Below the pieces are notes generated by a model that saw only the letters and a list, made by a program, of their open reading frames with translations, made no database searches and was not told the origin of the DNA. From positions 1-64,000 of the forward strand of contig JAHAYH010000014.1 of assembly GCA_018384745.1 (NCBI GenBank): 64,000 nucleotides of DNA, given 5' to 3'. The position numbers were made by a program, and so were the translations under genes. Shown in pieces: positions 24,245 to 30,400 of the stretch (position 1 is its first letter; every line of letters starts with the position of its first letter). This stretch comes from Caryophanon sp. GTDB lineage: Bacteria > Bacillota > Bacilli > Bacillales_A > Planococcaceae.

Positions 24245-25187
24245 CTACTTTCTCCTTATTACTAAGTTCAATCATGGCTTTTTTGAAACTTGCACCCATT
24301 GGATTTACATGATGGCCTTGGCTATAAATACGCCCACGCATGTCCACTTTGTTGCAGACATAGAATTTATTGCCTGCATCAAGCATCAGGTTGTAAACCA
24401 TAGCTGACAGTTCGCAGTGGATATACCAGTTGTACTCTTCCTGACGTAAAGCATCGTTAAGTTCCTTACCCTGTTTACCTTTCTCGATAAGTGAATCACG
24501 GATGTCCTCCATAGATTTCTTACGCTGTTCAGGTAGGCGTTCAAGGAACTCTTCATTGATACATAGAGGTATATGGTTCTGTCTGTTCAGTACAGCTAAA
24601 CAGATATCACCTTCATGATGTTTGTATGCTCCACCTAAGATCAAGGACTGACCTTTAAGGGATTCATACCCACTATCACGATTGGATTTAAGCTTCTTTG
24701 GTTTATCGATACTTGGTGGAATGTACATTCCTCTTTCCGCAATGAGGCGCTGCTCATTGTTAAGTACCATATTAGGGATAACGTGATACTGGCCTTTAGC
24801 ATAAAGAGGGGCAATGCCGTATAAGCCAATAGGTAACATGACAGCTAATAATTCAGCTGCCAGTGTGATACCTTCACGTGTATCTGCGAAGCCTAGCGTT
24901 TGACCTAATTGAGATGACATAGTGGCTAAGGTAGTAGTTCCCTTAATCAGGAGAACATCAATAAAGATCTTCTCCACAATGTCTTGTATGTCCATGCAAA
25001 GAACTGAGTCTTTACGCTGTTGTTTGGTTTTATAGGTGGCAGGCTCTTGAGCCCATTTGGTAATTAGGTCTATACCATCACCTATCATATGCAGAGTTGC
25101 TGGCTCTGCCATGAGTAATTCAAAGATGTAGTCTCTAGTAGATTTCTTGGAGAATACTTCTTCTAGATTTGCTTGAGTAAGTTCCAT
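24219..25187 (-). CDS. RNA polymerase subunit RNAP1 (N4 gp15 type)
   Basis: 322 residues: the N-terminal-domain half of the T7-like heterodimeric polymerase. Near the C-terminus lies the T/DxxGR motif as VDMRGRIYSQGHHVNPMG (Asp282-Arg286), matching DWRGRVY...NPQG of T7. Motifs A, B and C are absent and are supplied by RNAP2, so the pair is needed for activity. The ATG overlaps the stop of the upstream gene (TAATG). Confidence 0.92.
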   Translation of the reverse strand: MELTQANLEEVFSKKSTRDYIFELLMAEPATLHMIGDGIDLITKWAQEPATYKTKQQRKDSVLCMDIQDIVEKIFIDVLLIKGTTTLATMSSQLGQTLGFADTREGITLAAELLAVMLPIGLYGIAPLYAKGQYHVIPNMVLNNEQRLIAERGMYIPPSIDKPKKLKSNRDSGYESLKGQSLILGGAYKHHEGDICLAVLNRQNHIPLCINEEFLERLPEQRKKSMEDIRDSLIEKGKQGKELNDALRQEEYNWYIHCELSAMVYNLMLDAGNKFYVCNKVDMRGRIYSQGHHVNPMGASFKKAMIELSNKEKVDVPENFFK

Positions 25188-25540
25188 TATGGTTTACCTT
25201 TAGTGTTAAGTAGTTTTGCCTTTAATACATCAGTTTCCATGATTGAAAGGCATATGGATCCTTGGTATACCCCGATATCTGCAATAAGCATTTCTACTTT
25301 TCTCTCTAGTCTAGGTAGACCAGAAAGCATAAGTGCGGCATCTAGAACTCTCAGGTCTTCTGACAGCCCGGCTATAGTAAATGCGGGGTACTTAGTAGTT
25401 CCTTCGTAGTCTGCGTTAATCCTGAATAGATCACGCTTATTCCGAATTTCTCTGAATAGTTCTTCAGTGGATTCTCCTGGGAACACTGATCTTTGTAGTA
25501 CGTAGGAGTTTGTTCCTTTACGATATATTGCTAATGTCAT
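25187..25540 (-). CDS. Small array protein F
   Basis: 117 residues upstream of RNAP1. Beta-rich front (MTLAIYRKGTNSYVLQRS), then TTKYPAFTIAGLSEDLRVLD and AALMLSGLPRLERKVEMLI. The KYP...LxAAxxLxG run resembles the C-terminal pattern of the array between RNAP1 and RNAP2, so it may be another member. Overlaps the SLOG gene by four bases. Confidence 0.6.
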   Translation of the reverse strand: MTLAIYRKGTNSYVLQRSVFPGESTEELFREIRNKRDLFRINADYEGTTKYPAFTIAGLSEDLRVLDAALMLSGLPRLERKVEMLIADIGVYQGSICLSIMETDVLKAKLLNTKGKP

Positions 25541-26088
25541 TTATCTAATCCTTGTTCAGTGAACCACTCTTCAAAGCGGTTTAAGGTGTAATCGATACCT
25601 AATCCGAAATCGAATACAGGCACCAGATAGGAATCAGCTATAGCTATGGCCATGCCAGTACCACCTGTGGCTTTACCACCTTCGGTATAACAAAGCATGA
25701 ATAGACTAGGTTGAGGTACTGCTAGGTTAGGGCCAGCTACGATATGCATGTTACGGCCATGAAGCTTACGCGCTCCCTGTGAACAGTTCTCCCATGCTGG
25801 GTGATAGGTACTTGCCATATCAATTACTTTAGGATGTACGCCCGTATACGGACTGCTATACCCGTTGTAATCTTTCCATGGCAGATATAGTTCTACCTTT
25901 TCAGGATGCTTTGTAACGCCATCTAGGAATGCTGTATCGGCACCTAATGCACCACCGGTACGTAGGCTGAATCCATATTCTTCTAGAGTTCCTGCGAGTT
26001 CTGTCATTACTTCTAGAACTTCATCAGGGGTATTACGCGCGCCACATCCGCTGTAAGGTAAATACTTTTGTGAGCTTTTAACTTTCAT
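25537..26088 (-). CDS. SLOG/DprA-like nucleotide-binding protein
   Basis: 183 residues. YLPYSGCGARNTPDEVLEVM at 9-28 and LRTGGALGADTAFLDG near 41-56 form the Rossmann-like nucleotide-binding core of the SLOG superfamily, as in DprA and YpsA; ATGGTGMAIAIADSYLVPVF near 140 is the second strand-loop. Phage members have no settled function; nucleotide-ligand binding or DNA recombination roles are proposed for relatives. A truncated copy of its first 17 codons lies at 26748-26804 beyond the HNH gene. Confidence 0.75.
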   Translation of the reverse strand: MKVKSSQKYLPYSGCGARNTPDEVLEVMTELAGTLEEYGFSLRTGGALGADTAFLDGVTKHPEKVELYLPWKDYNGYSSPYTGVHPKVIDMASTYHPAWENCSQGARKLHGRNMHIVAGPNLAVPQPSLFMLCYTEGGKATGGTGMAIAIADSYLVPVFDFGLGIDYTLNRFEEWFTEQGLDK

Positions 26089-26684
26089 ATGTTTTCCTCG
26101 TTATGTATGGAATTAATTACATTAACTATTTCAAAGAACTCTTCAGTTGTGCAGTCATGTTTCATAGTGTTTATAAGGTGTGAGGCCCACACTACGTTAC
26201 CTTTGACGTAACCTAAAGAAGGGTCTTTTTTGTCTAATGCTGGTTGAAGATAGTGTGCTGACTTAAGGCTATCGGTAACATGGGTAAAGCATATGTCTGC
26301 ATGGGTGTAGTAGCATTTCCCTTCTTGAGATTCCCAAAGTTCCTTAAGGTACTCTTTAGTAAGGTTGAAATTCTGATTAGTCAGTTCTGCTCTAGACTTA
26401 ATTTGAATGCATCTTTTATGCATCATTTTGTCTATGTTGTGTCTGTCTTTAAGATTCCTTAAACGTGAGAGTTTATTAAAACAATCTGAGCATTTGGCGT
26501 TATACATTGGTATGCCATTTGCGTATTTCTTAATGTGGAAGTTTTCAGCTCGTCCTGTTTTAATCTCAAAACATTCGTTACAGCATCTCTGATCCAGAGG
26601 ATGTAGATGGTATCTGTTGAATGTTCTTAACTCATTAGTGGAAAGATTCTTTAAGTTATCTAGATAGTACTGGAAAGGTTTCAT
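26085..26684 (-). CDS. Free-standing HNH-like homing endonuclease
   Basis: The frame opens at a TTG (26699), but the ATG at 26684 (MKPFQYYLDNLKNLS) is preceded by tggag and gives 199 residues. CNECFEIK and AKCSDCF form a zinc-binding pair near 35-65. GKCYYTHADICF near 127 and DPSLGYVKGNVVWASHLINTMK near 155-178 are the nuclease core typical of phage HNH/endonuclease VII-like homing proteins. It lies between a gene remnant and the SLOG gene, so it appears to have inserted at the start of that gene. Its own promoter may be ggTATAATc about 30 bases upstream. Confidence 0.8.
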   Translation of the reverse strand: MKPFQYYLDNLKNLSTNELRTFNRYHLHPLDQRCCNECFEIKTGRAENFHIKKYANGIPMYNAKCSDCFNKLSRLRNLKDRHNIDKMMHKRCIQIKSRAELTNQNFNLTKEYLKELWESQEGKCYYTHADICFTHVTDSLKSAHYLQPALDKKDPSLGYVKGNVVWASHLINTMKHDCTTEEFFEIVNVINSIHNEENI

Positions 26685-26747
26685 ATGCAGGTACTCCAAT
26701 TTAAAACTTGATTATACCTGCATAGATATATAAGGTACACTCTTTTT

Positions 26748-26804
26748 TCATACCGCTCCCACGCCAGAATATGGCATGTACTTTTGTTTGGTTTTCATCT
26801 TCAT
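26748..26804 (-). pseudogene. Remnant of a SLOG gene 5' end
   Basis: The 18-codon frame MKMKTKQKYMPYSGVGAV matches the first 17 residues of the SLOG protein (MKVKSSQKYLPYSGCGA) at 12 positions and then stops. It begins just after the stop of the winged-helix gene, where an intact SLOG gene would be expected to start. The two DNA copies differ at many third positions, so this is not a recent duplication. It looks like the stump left when the endonuclease gene came in with a different allele. Confidence 0.65.
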
Positions 26805-26807
26805 TAA

Positions 26808-27062
26808 TTAATTCCTTGCATACATTTGAATGGTTTCAATTGAGGGTACGTACATATAGGTAGATCCTATACGTCCTTTACATATAATTAATCCTGCTTC
26901 AGCTAAGTGAATCATGATTAACCTGGCATTATGTCGTTTGGTATTTAATACATGCTCGGTTAAATCCTTAGCACATGTAGGCTCATTTCTATTAGCCATG
27001 AATATTAAGATGTCACGGATACTTAGATAGTATTTAACACTATCCAATTTAGTTTTGTTCAT
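26808..27062 (-). CDS. Winged-helix DNA-binding-like early protein
   Basis: The frame opens at a GTG at 27128, within the promoter-like repeat, giving an unlikely pyrimidine-rich leader. The ATG at 27062 gives 84 residues, MNKTKLDSVKYYLSIRDILI. The order helix, helix (CAKDLTEHVLNTKRHNARLI), beta-wing (LIICKGRIGSTYMYVP) is that of winged helix domains. It could be an early regulator. No strong ribosome site is visible. Confidence 0.55.
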   Translation of the reverse strand: MNKTKLDSVKYYLSIRDILIFMANRNEPTCAKDLTEHVLNTKRHNARLIMIHLAEAGLIICKGRIGSTYMYVPSIETIQMYARN

Positions 27063-27127
27063 AACAAACACCATATGAGAAGAGCAGGGAAACAGAACAA
27101 CAAGCGGAACAGGACAAGCCCGAACCA

Positions 27128-27145
27128 CATATTAGAGCGGAGCGA
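27128..27145 (-). promoter_or_regulatory. Candidate vRNAP promoter 1
   Basis: Plus-strand sequence catattagagcggagcga, oriented for leftward transcription with the plus strand as template. The GC-GGA-GC core is the mini-hairpin of N4 vRNAP promoters. It lies 66 bases before the winged-helix gene start. Unlike N4, the stem cannot extend beyond the two GC pairs. Confidence 0.55.
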
Positions 27146-27150
27146 AACTG

Positions 27151-27453
27151 TTAGGTTGTTAAAGCAAGAATAGAGTTAATATAAGTATTATTAGCATAAG
27201 CAATAAATGACATATCACTCTTAGTTAATGTACGTTCAGATAATATTGAAGCTATTAACTCTTCATTATCTTCTAGTATATTTGCAGCGTTTCTGTTTAG
27301 TTTAGAGAACGATACAAGTAGTTTAAGTACTGTGAATGATGCATTAATAAATCCTTCATCATCTGGTTTAACCTTATAGAAACTATAATAAGCAGGAAGC
27401 CTATCTTTATTAACTTGGTTTAAACTGTGTATATTAAATTTAAATTTAGCCAT
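27151..27453 (-). CDS. Hypothetical early protein
   Basis: 100 residues, mostly helical (FTVLKLLVSFSKLNRNAANI), with an N-terminal basic strand (MAKFKFNIHSL). It lies between a terminator hairpin region and the promoter-like repeat 1. No family recognised. Confidence 0.6.
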   Translation of the reverse strand: MAKFKFNIHSLNQVNKDRLPAYYSFYKVKPDDEGFINASFTVLKLLVSFSKLNRNAANILEDNEELIASILSERTLTKSDMSFIAYANNTYINSILALTT

Positions 27454-27492
27454 ATTAATAACCGTACTGTGATTGGTAAAAAATTAAATGAC

Positions 27493-27516
27493 ATAGGATG
27501 CCCGAAGGCACCCTAT
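27493..27516 (-). terminator. TTCG-loop hairpin
   Basis: Stem ataggatgcc / ggcaccctat with one G·T pair, loop cgaa (TTCG on the transcript). It ends the unit of the Gln-rich protein gene. Confidence 0.65.
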
Positions 27517-27525
27517 ATCTGATTA

Positions 27526-27984
27526 TTATTCGTCTTCTGCTTCTTGAACAGGTTGACGACGTGCGCGAGGTTTTGCTTTTGCCGGAGCAGGTTCAGCAAC
27601 ACCATTACGTGGCACGAAGCTATTTGATCCGCGCTCTTTCGGTGTTGCGTCAACCACCTCAAGTTCCATGCAATCAAGCAATTGGTTTACATCGCCGCCT
27701 TGAGACCAAAGATCAAGGATCATGCTTTCCAATTCAGATGCTTCACGCAATGGTTTGTCTTTGCCATTCCACTTAAGAGTTTTCACTCCGTCTGCGGTAT
27801 GGAATTTGATTTTCAAATAAGCTTGTGCTTGGAAGCGCTCATCCTGCTCCTGTTGCTGTTCAGGCTGGAACCCGAAGCCTTGCTGTTGTTGGCCATAAGG
27901 TGCAGCCGGAGCTTGACGACCAAATGAACGAGTGTTTTGGCCAGCAAACGGATTAACAAAGCCTTGTTGGTTACGAGTAGTCAT
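27526..27984 (-). CDS. Gln-rich early protein
   Basis: 152 residues. Residues 1-50 are Gln/Gly/Pro-rich and disordered (PYGQQQQGFGFQPEQQQEQ). Residues 52-110 are a compact alpha/beta segment (AYLKIKFHTADGVKTLKWNG). The tail is Ala/Pro/Arg-rich and ends acidic (VQEAEDE). A well-expressed early protein is suggested by its own promoter-like repeat and terminator. No family recognised. Confidence 0.65.
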   Translation of the reverse strand: MTTRNQQGFVNPFAGQNTRSFGRQAPAAPYGQQQQGFGFQPEQQQEQDERFQAQAYLKIKFHTADGVKTLKWNGKDKPLREASELESMILDLWSQGGDVNQLLDCMELEVVDATPKERGSNSFVPRNGVAEPAPAKAKPRARRQPVQEAEDE

Positions 27985-28024
27985 GGTGATATACCTTTTA
28001 AAAATTGAAGTTTGGATTATTCCG

Positions 28025-28040
28025 CATTGGAGCGGAGCGA
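28025..28040 (-). promoter_or_regulatory. Candidate vRNAP promoter 2
   Basis: Plus-strand cattggagcggagcga, 41 bases before the Gln-rich protein start. A second related core, gagcgaagcgag (GC-GAA-GC), lies 45 bases further upstream at 28085-28096. Confidence 0.55.
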
Positions 28041-28113
28041 CAAGAAAAGAAGAGCTACCGAACAGGAAAATACTACCGAGCCCCGAGCGAAGCGAGCGTG
28101 TATAAAAAACTAA

Positions 28114-28129
28114 AACTCCCGAAGGAGTT
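28114..28129 (-). terminator. TTCG-loop terminator
   Basis: Stem aactcc / ggagtt, loop cgaa, followed on the minus strand by TTAGTTTTTTATA. It ends the gene at 28136. Confidence 0.85.
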
Positions 28130-28135
28130 AATAGT

Positions 28136-28375
28136 TTAGATACCCCAAGGGTTAGTAAGGATAGTTACGTAGGTGAATCCTTTGTAGTTGTAATTCACTT
28201 CAGCAACACACATCTCTATAGCAAGTTTGGATATAACATCTGGATCTTGCTTAAATAGTACGTTATCCGGTATTTCCACATATAAGCATCCATTTACATT
28301 AATGGCTTTAAGGTTAGTATTACCTACTGCCAATAGGCCATGCATGTTTGGTAGATTAGATATATTTGTGTGCAT
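28136..28375 (-). CDS. Hypothetical early protein
   Basis: 79 residues, beta-rich (NLKAINVNGCLYVEIPDN, NYNYKGFTYVTILTNPWGI). It is a one-gene unit with promoter-like repeat 3 before it and a terminator after it. No family recognised. Confidence 0.6.
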   Translation of the reverse strand: MHTNISNLPNMHGLLAVGNTNLKAINVNGCLYVEIPDNVLFKQDPDVISKLAIEMCVAEVNYNYKGFTYVTILTNPWGI

Positions 28376-28399
28376 AGTAATGCCTACTAATTAAGCTCA

Positions 28400-28415
28400 C
28401 ATTGGAGCGGAGCGA
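28400..28415 (-). promoter_or_regulatory. Candidate vRNAP promoter 3
   Basis: Plus-strand cattggagcggagcga, identical to copy 2 over 16 bases, 25 bases before the start at 28375. Confidence 0.55.
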
Positions 28416-28512
28416 CAGCATTGTTTGGAGGTATAAATAAGCTTAATAAGCTTGTAAGTAGTGCAGGTAAGAATGCTAAGTATCAGTATAAATAGCATTC
28501 CAGTTTTAGATG

Positions 28513-28737
28513 TTATGGTTCAGGTTGATAGTGTTGTATGAGGCCACTAACTATCTGCTCTTCAAGTTCATAACTTTCAAAGCCGAAACCTTCTAACATT
28601 TCAGTAAGTGATTCAACGTGTAAGCTGAATTTATCCGTATCTTCGATACATATATCAGCTACTGAATCAGGCAATTTAGTGAGGATATCTCGTAGGTGTT
28701 CTGGCATTTCTACCAGCTTCTTAAGTGCTTCAGACAT
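28513..28737 (-). CDS. Hypothetical early acidic protein
   Basis: 74 residues, helical and acidic (MSEALKKLVEMPEHLRDILT, MLEGFGFESYELEEQIV). It starts in the stop codon of the preceding gene (TAATG). No family recognised. Confidence 0.6.
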   Translation of the reverse strand: MSEALKKLVEMPEHLRDILTKLPDSVADICIEDTDKFSLHVESLTEMLEGFGFESYELEEQIVSGLIQHYQPEP

Positions 28738-28976
28738 TAGTAAACTCCTAGTGATTTACACAATTTAATAAGTAAGTGCATGCGTGATACACGGACGTGT
28801 CCAATCAGTTCACCAAGGTAAACAGTTTGTAAAACGTCCAGTTGATTAGTGTGTGACAAGTGATAAATAGCTTGGTCACGTAGTGCTAAGTTACCTGCTA
28901 AGTGCAGGTATTTAATAAGATTAAGATGCTCTACATAGGTAGGAACATAGGGAATATTTCGAGGGTATAGGTACAT
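28737..28976 (-). CDS. Hypothetical early protein
   Basis: The frame opens at a TTG (29012), but the ATG at 28976 (MYLYPRNIPYVPTYVEHLNL) follows aaggaa and gives 79 residues. Helical and His/Leu-rich (AIYHLSHTNQLDVLQTVYLG). No family recognised. Confidence 0.6.
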   Translation of the reverse strand: MYLYPRNIPYVPTYVEHLNLIKYLHLAGNLALRDQAIYHLSHTNQLDVLQTVYLGELIGHVRVSRMHLLIKLCKSLGVY

Positions 28977-29191
28977 TACAATGTATTCCTTTTGTAATTT
29001 ATGCATTGACAAGGTATTGACAACAACCTACGATGCATCGCAACAGGGGTCATATAATGACTAGATTAATACTTAGGAATAACTAATAAATACTATAAGT
29101 ATTATATAAAGTATAAGTATGTATATCCCCAAGTTGTCACCAGTGTTCAGGAGAACACACCATAAATAAAAGGAGCATATAGCTCCTTATT
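28977..29191. promoter_or_regulatory. Non-coding control region with inverted repeats
   Basis: No ORF with a ribosome site. It holds an AT-only inverted repeat aatact-ata-agtatt (29088-29103 area), the perfect inverted repeat gtgttc-agga-gaacac at 29143-29158, the word aagttgtcaccag (the word gttgtcac recurs near 29300 and 29372) and a terminator. On the minus strand TTTATATAATAC could serve as a -10 element. It probably controls the two genes to its left. Confidence 0.4.
29168..29190 (-). terminator. Terminator
   Basis: Stem aaggagc / gctcctt, loop atata, followed on the minus strand by TTTATTTATGG. It ends the gene at 29192. Confidence 0.85.
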
Positions 29192-29371
29192 TTATTCATA
29201 GCATAAATATGTAAGTAGACATCCTAGTCCGAAGAACAGTACAGCTTTAGCAATATAGATCTCTCGATTAATCACGTTGTAGTAATGATCAATCTCCATA
29301 GTTGTCACAAAGTTAATGGCTAATGCAATCATAGAAATGAATAGGATGAGTTGTAAGTTAGATTTGTTCAT
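29192..29371 (-). CDS. Small membrane protein, early region
   Basis: The frame opens at a TTG at 29383; the ATG at 29371 (MNKSNLQLILFISMIALAIN) gives 59 residues. There are two hydrophobic helices, at 6-22 and 40-57 (AKAVLFFGLGCLLTYLCY). Small early membrane proteins in phages often alter the host envelope or block superinfection; nothing specific is visible here. Confidence 0.6.
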   Translation of the reverse strand: MNKSNLQLILFISMIALAINFVTTMEIDHYYNVINREIYIAKAVLFFGLGCLLTYLCYE

Positions 29372-29452
29372 AGTTGTCACCAAAGTAAGAGTAAATAAGG
29401 TAAATGTTAGAGTTAAGATAATTGGAAATAAACTACTAAGTTCTAACCTCCT

Positions 29453-29545
29453 GTACTGTACTTCCCTATAGAGTTTCCAGTAGATGAATGATCTTCATAT
29501 TAGAACGGAGTGACACCTACCTCACTACGTGAGGGTACTGTACTT
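29453..29545. repeat. 11-bp direct repeats flanking promoter 4, plus inverted repeat
   Basis: gtactgtactt occurs at 29453-29463 and 29535-29545, on either side of the promoter-like repeat at 29496. The inverted repeat cctcac-tac-gtgagg lies at 29520-29534, just upstream of that repeat on the transcribed strand. The set could be an operator. Confidence 0.5.
29496..29513 (-). promoter_or_regulatory. Candidate vRNAP promoter 4
   Basis: Plus-strand catattagaacggagtga, a variant of the repeat with the core ACGGAGT instead of GCGGAGC, so only the C-G pair closing the GGA loop and an A-T pair remain. It lies 125 bases before the membrane gene at 29371. Confidence 0.45.
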
Positions 29546-29576
29546 ATAACTGTAGTAAGTATCCAATACTGTGACC

Positions 29577-29617
29577 TGTGTAATCTGTGTAATGTGTAAG
29601 ATGTGTAGAATGTGTAA
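29577..29617. repeat. Five short TGTGTAA-type repeats
   Basis: tgtgtaa or tgtgtag occurs five times, at 29577, 29586, 29593, 29602 and 29611, spaced 9, 7, 9 and 9 bases. On the minus strand this reads TTACACA. They resemble protein-binding iterons, but they do not match the DnaA box. Confidence 0.6.
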
Positions 29618-29623
29618 GCATTA

Positions 29624-29648
29624 ATAAACCTCCCGAAGGAGGTATTTA
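29624..29648 (-). terminator. TTCG-loop terminator
   Basis: Stem acctcc / ggaggt with loop cgaa, extended by flanking A/T pairs and followed on the minus strand by TTTATTAATG. It ends the 43-residue gene. Confidence 0.8.
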
Positions 29649-29780
29649 TTAGTTGTTGAGTGCTTGGATGCATTCATCTAGATCTTTCTGGATTGCTGCA
29701 GCTAATTCGTTATCACCATTCTTGATTGCATTATCAAGCATTTGTTCAAGTTGGTATTTATCTTCAAGTAGGTAGATCAT
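29649..29780 (-). CDS. Early ORF of 43 residues (not in track)
   Basis: MIYLLEDKYQLEQMLDNAIK... ending IQALNN. Acidic and helical. The ATG is preceded by aaggaataaatc, the same leader as the next gene upstream has. A terminator follows at once. Confidence 0.65.
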   Translation of the reverse strand: MIYLLEDKYQLEQMLDNAIKNGDNELAAAIQKDLDECIQALNN

Positions 29781-29790
29781 GATTTATTCC

Positions 29791-29931
29791 TTATTTGATG
29801 CGTTTAGCTTTAGAGATGCGGTAGTCGATAATCTTGGAATCTACTTTAGTCATTGTGATTAGGTATGCATATTTAACTAGGTTGAAGCAGATCTTTGGTA
29901 AGCATTTAGCGATGATGATTAAATCTTTCAT
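29791..29931 (-). CDS. Early ORF of 46 residues (not in track)
   Basis: MKDLIIIAKCLPKICFNLVK... ending SKAKRIK. A hydrophobic front half and a basic tail suggest a membrane-associated peptide. Leader aaggaataaacc before the ATG. Confidence 0.65.
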   Translation of the reverse strand: MKDLIIIAKCLPKICFNLVKYAYLITMTKVDSKIIDYRISKAKRIK

Positions 29932-29958
29932 GGTTTATTCCTTAAGTATGAGAGGATG

Positions 29959-29974
29959 CCCACCCGAAGGTGGG
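29959..29974 (-). terminator. TTCG-loop hairpin
   Basis: Stem cccacc / ggtggg, loop cgaa. There is no T-tract, so it may attenuate or process the transcript after the first early gene. Confidence 0.5.
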
Positions 29975-29981
29975 ACAGGTA

Positions 29982-30275
29982 TTAGAAGTTTATGCCTAGC
30001 TCTTCTGCTTGCTTGTTGTAGTCAGCCATAAGTTGATTATGGGTGATGGCATCAGCAATGGTCACTTGTTCACGATATCGTTCAGCTTTATCAGCTAAGA
30101 TACCGGTAGTATGCTCTACTAATCGTGCAGCATTATTGACAGCATTAAGCGAAGAGATGGCAGTACCAAGGGTCACATTCTTAAGGTCAGAGAATGCAAC
30201 TTGTTGGGTAGTAATAGCAGCCTTAACTTGAGGTTTAACAGGTGCTTGAGTTTGTTTTGCAGTAGTCATGGTCAT
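29982..30275 (-). CDS. First early gene, hypothetical
   Basis: 97 residues from the ATG at 30275; a second ATG six bases on (30269) has better spacing to agga. Residues 1-20 are Ala/Gln/Thr-rich and disordered. The rest is helical (ISSLNAVNNAARLVEHTTGI, ADKAERYREQVTIADAI). It is the first leftward gene, 23 bases after promoter-like repeat 5, and so probably among the first genes expressed. No family recognised. Confidence 0.65.
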   Translation of the reverse strand: MTMTTAKQTQAPVKPQVKAAITTQQVAFSDLKNVTLGTAISSLNAVNNAARLVEHTTGILADKAERYREQVTIADAITHNQLMADYNKQAEELGINF

Positions 30276-30297
30276 AGTCCTATGTTGTTAAATGATC

Positions 30298-30315
30298 CAT
30301 ATTAAAGCGGAAGCG
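30298..30315 (-). promoter_or_regulatory. Candidate vRNAP promoter 5
   Basis: Plus-strand catattaaagcggaagcg. It differs from the other copies by one added base, which lets a longer hairpin form: aagcg-gaag-cgctt, five pairs and a four-base loop. It leads the first gene of the early block. Confidence 0.5.
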
Positions 30316-30352
30316 CTTGTGTAAATAAGGATTGTTAATGTAAGTGGACATA

Positions 30353-30390
30353 GGGGGGGGTCTATTTACTTGGGGGGTGTCCCCAACACC
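30353..30390. other. G-tract region with short hairpins
   Basis: A run of eight G at 30353-30360 and six G at 30372-30377, followed by ggggtgtcccc and ggtgt-cccca-acacc as small inverted repeats. It lies in the divergent region between early and late genes. No coding frame. Confidence 0.55.
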
Positions 30391-30400
30391 TAAGCCCTAC

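Noticed and set aside
26808-27128. Long form of the winged-helix gene from GTG at 27128
   Set aside because: The extra residues derive from the promoter-like leader and have no ribosome site; the ATG at 27062 is preferred.
29577-29617. TGTGTAA repeats as DnaA boxes
   Set aside because: The words lack the TTATNCACA consensus; listed only as unassigned repeats.
8022-30275. tRNA genes in the early/middle block
   Set aside because: I looked for cloverleaf-like arms and the TTCGANNC box in the gaps and saw none; cgaa loops belong to short terminator hairpins.
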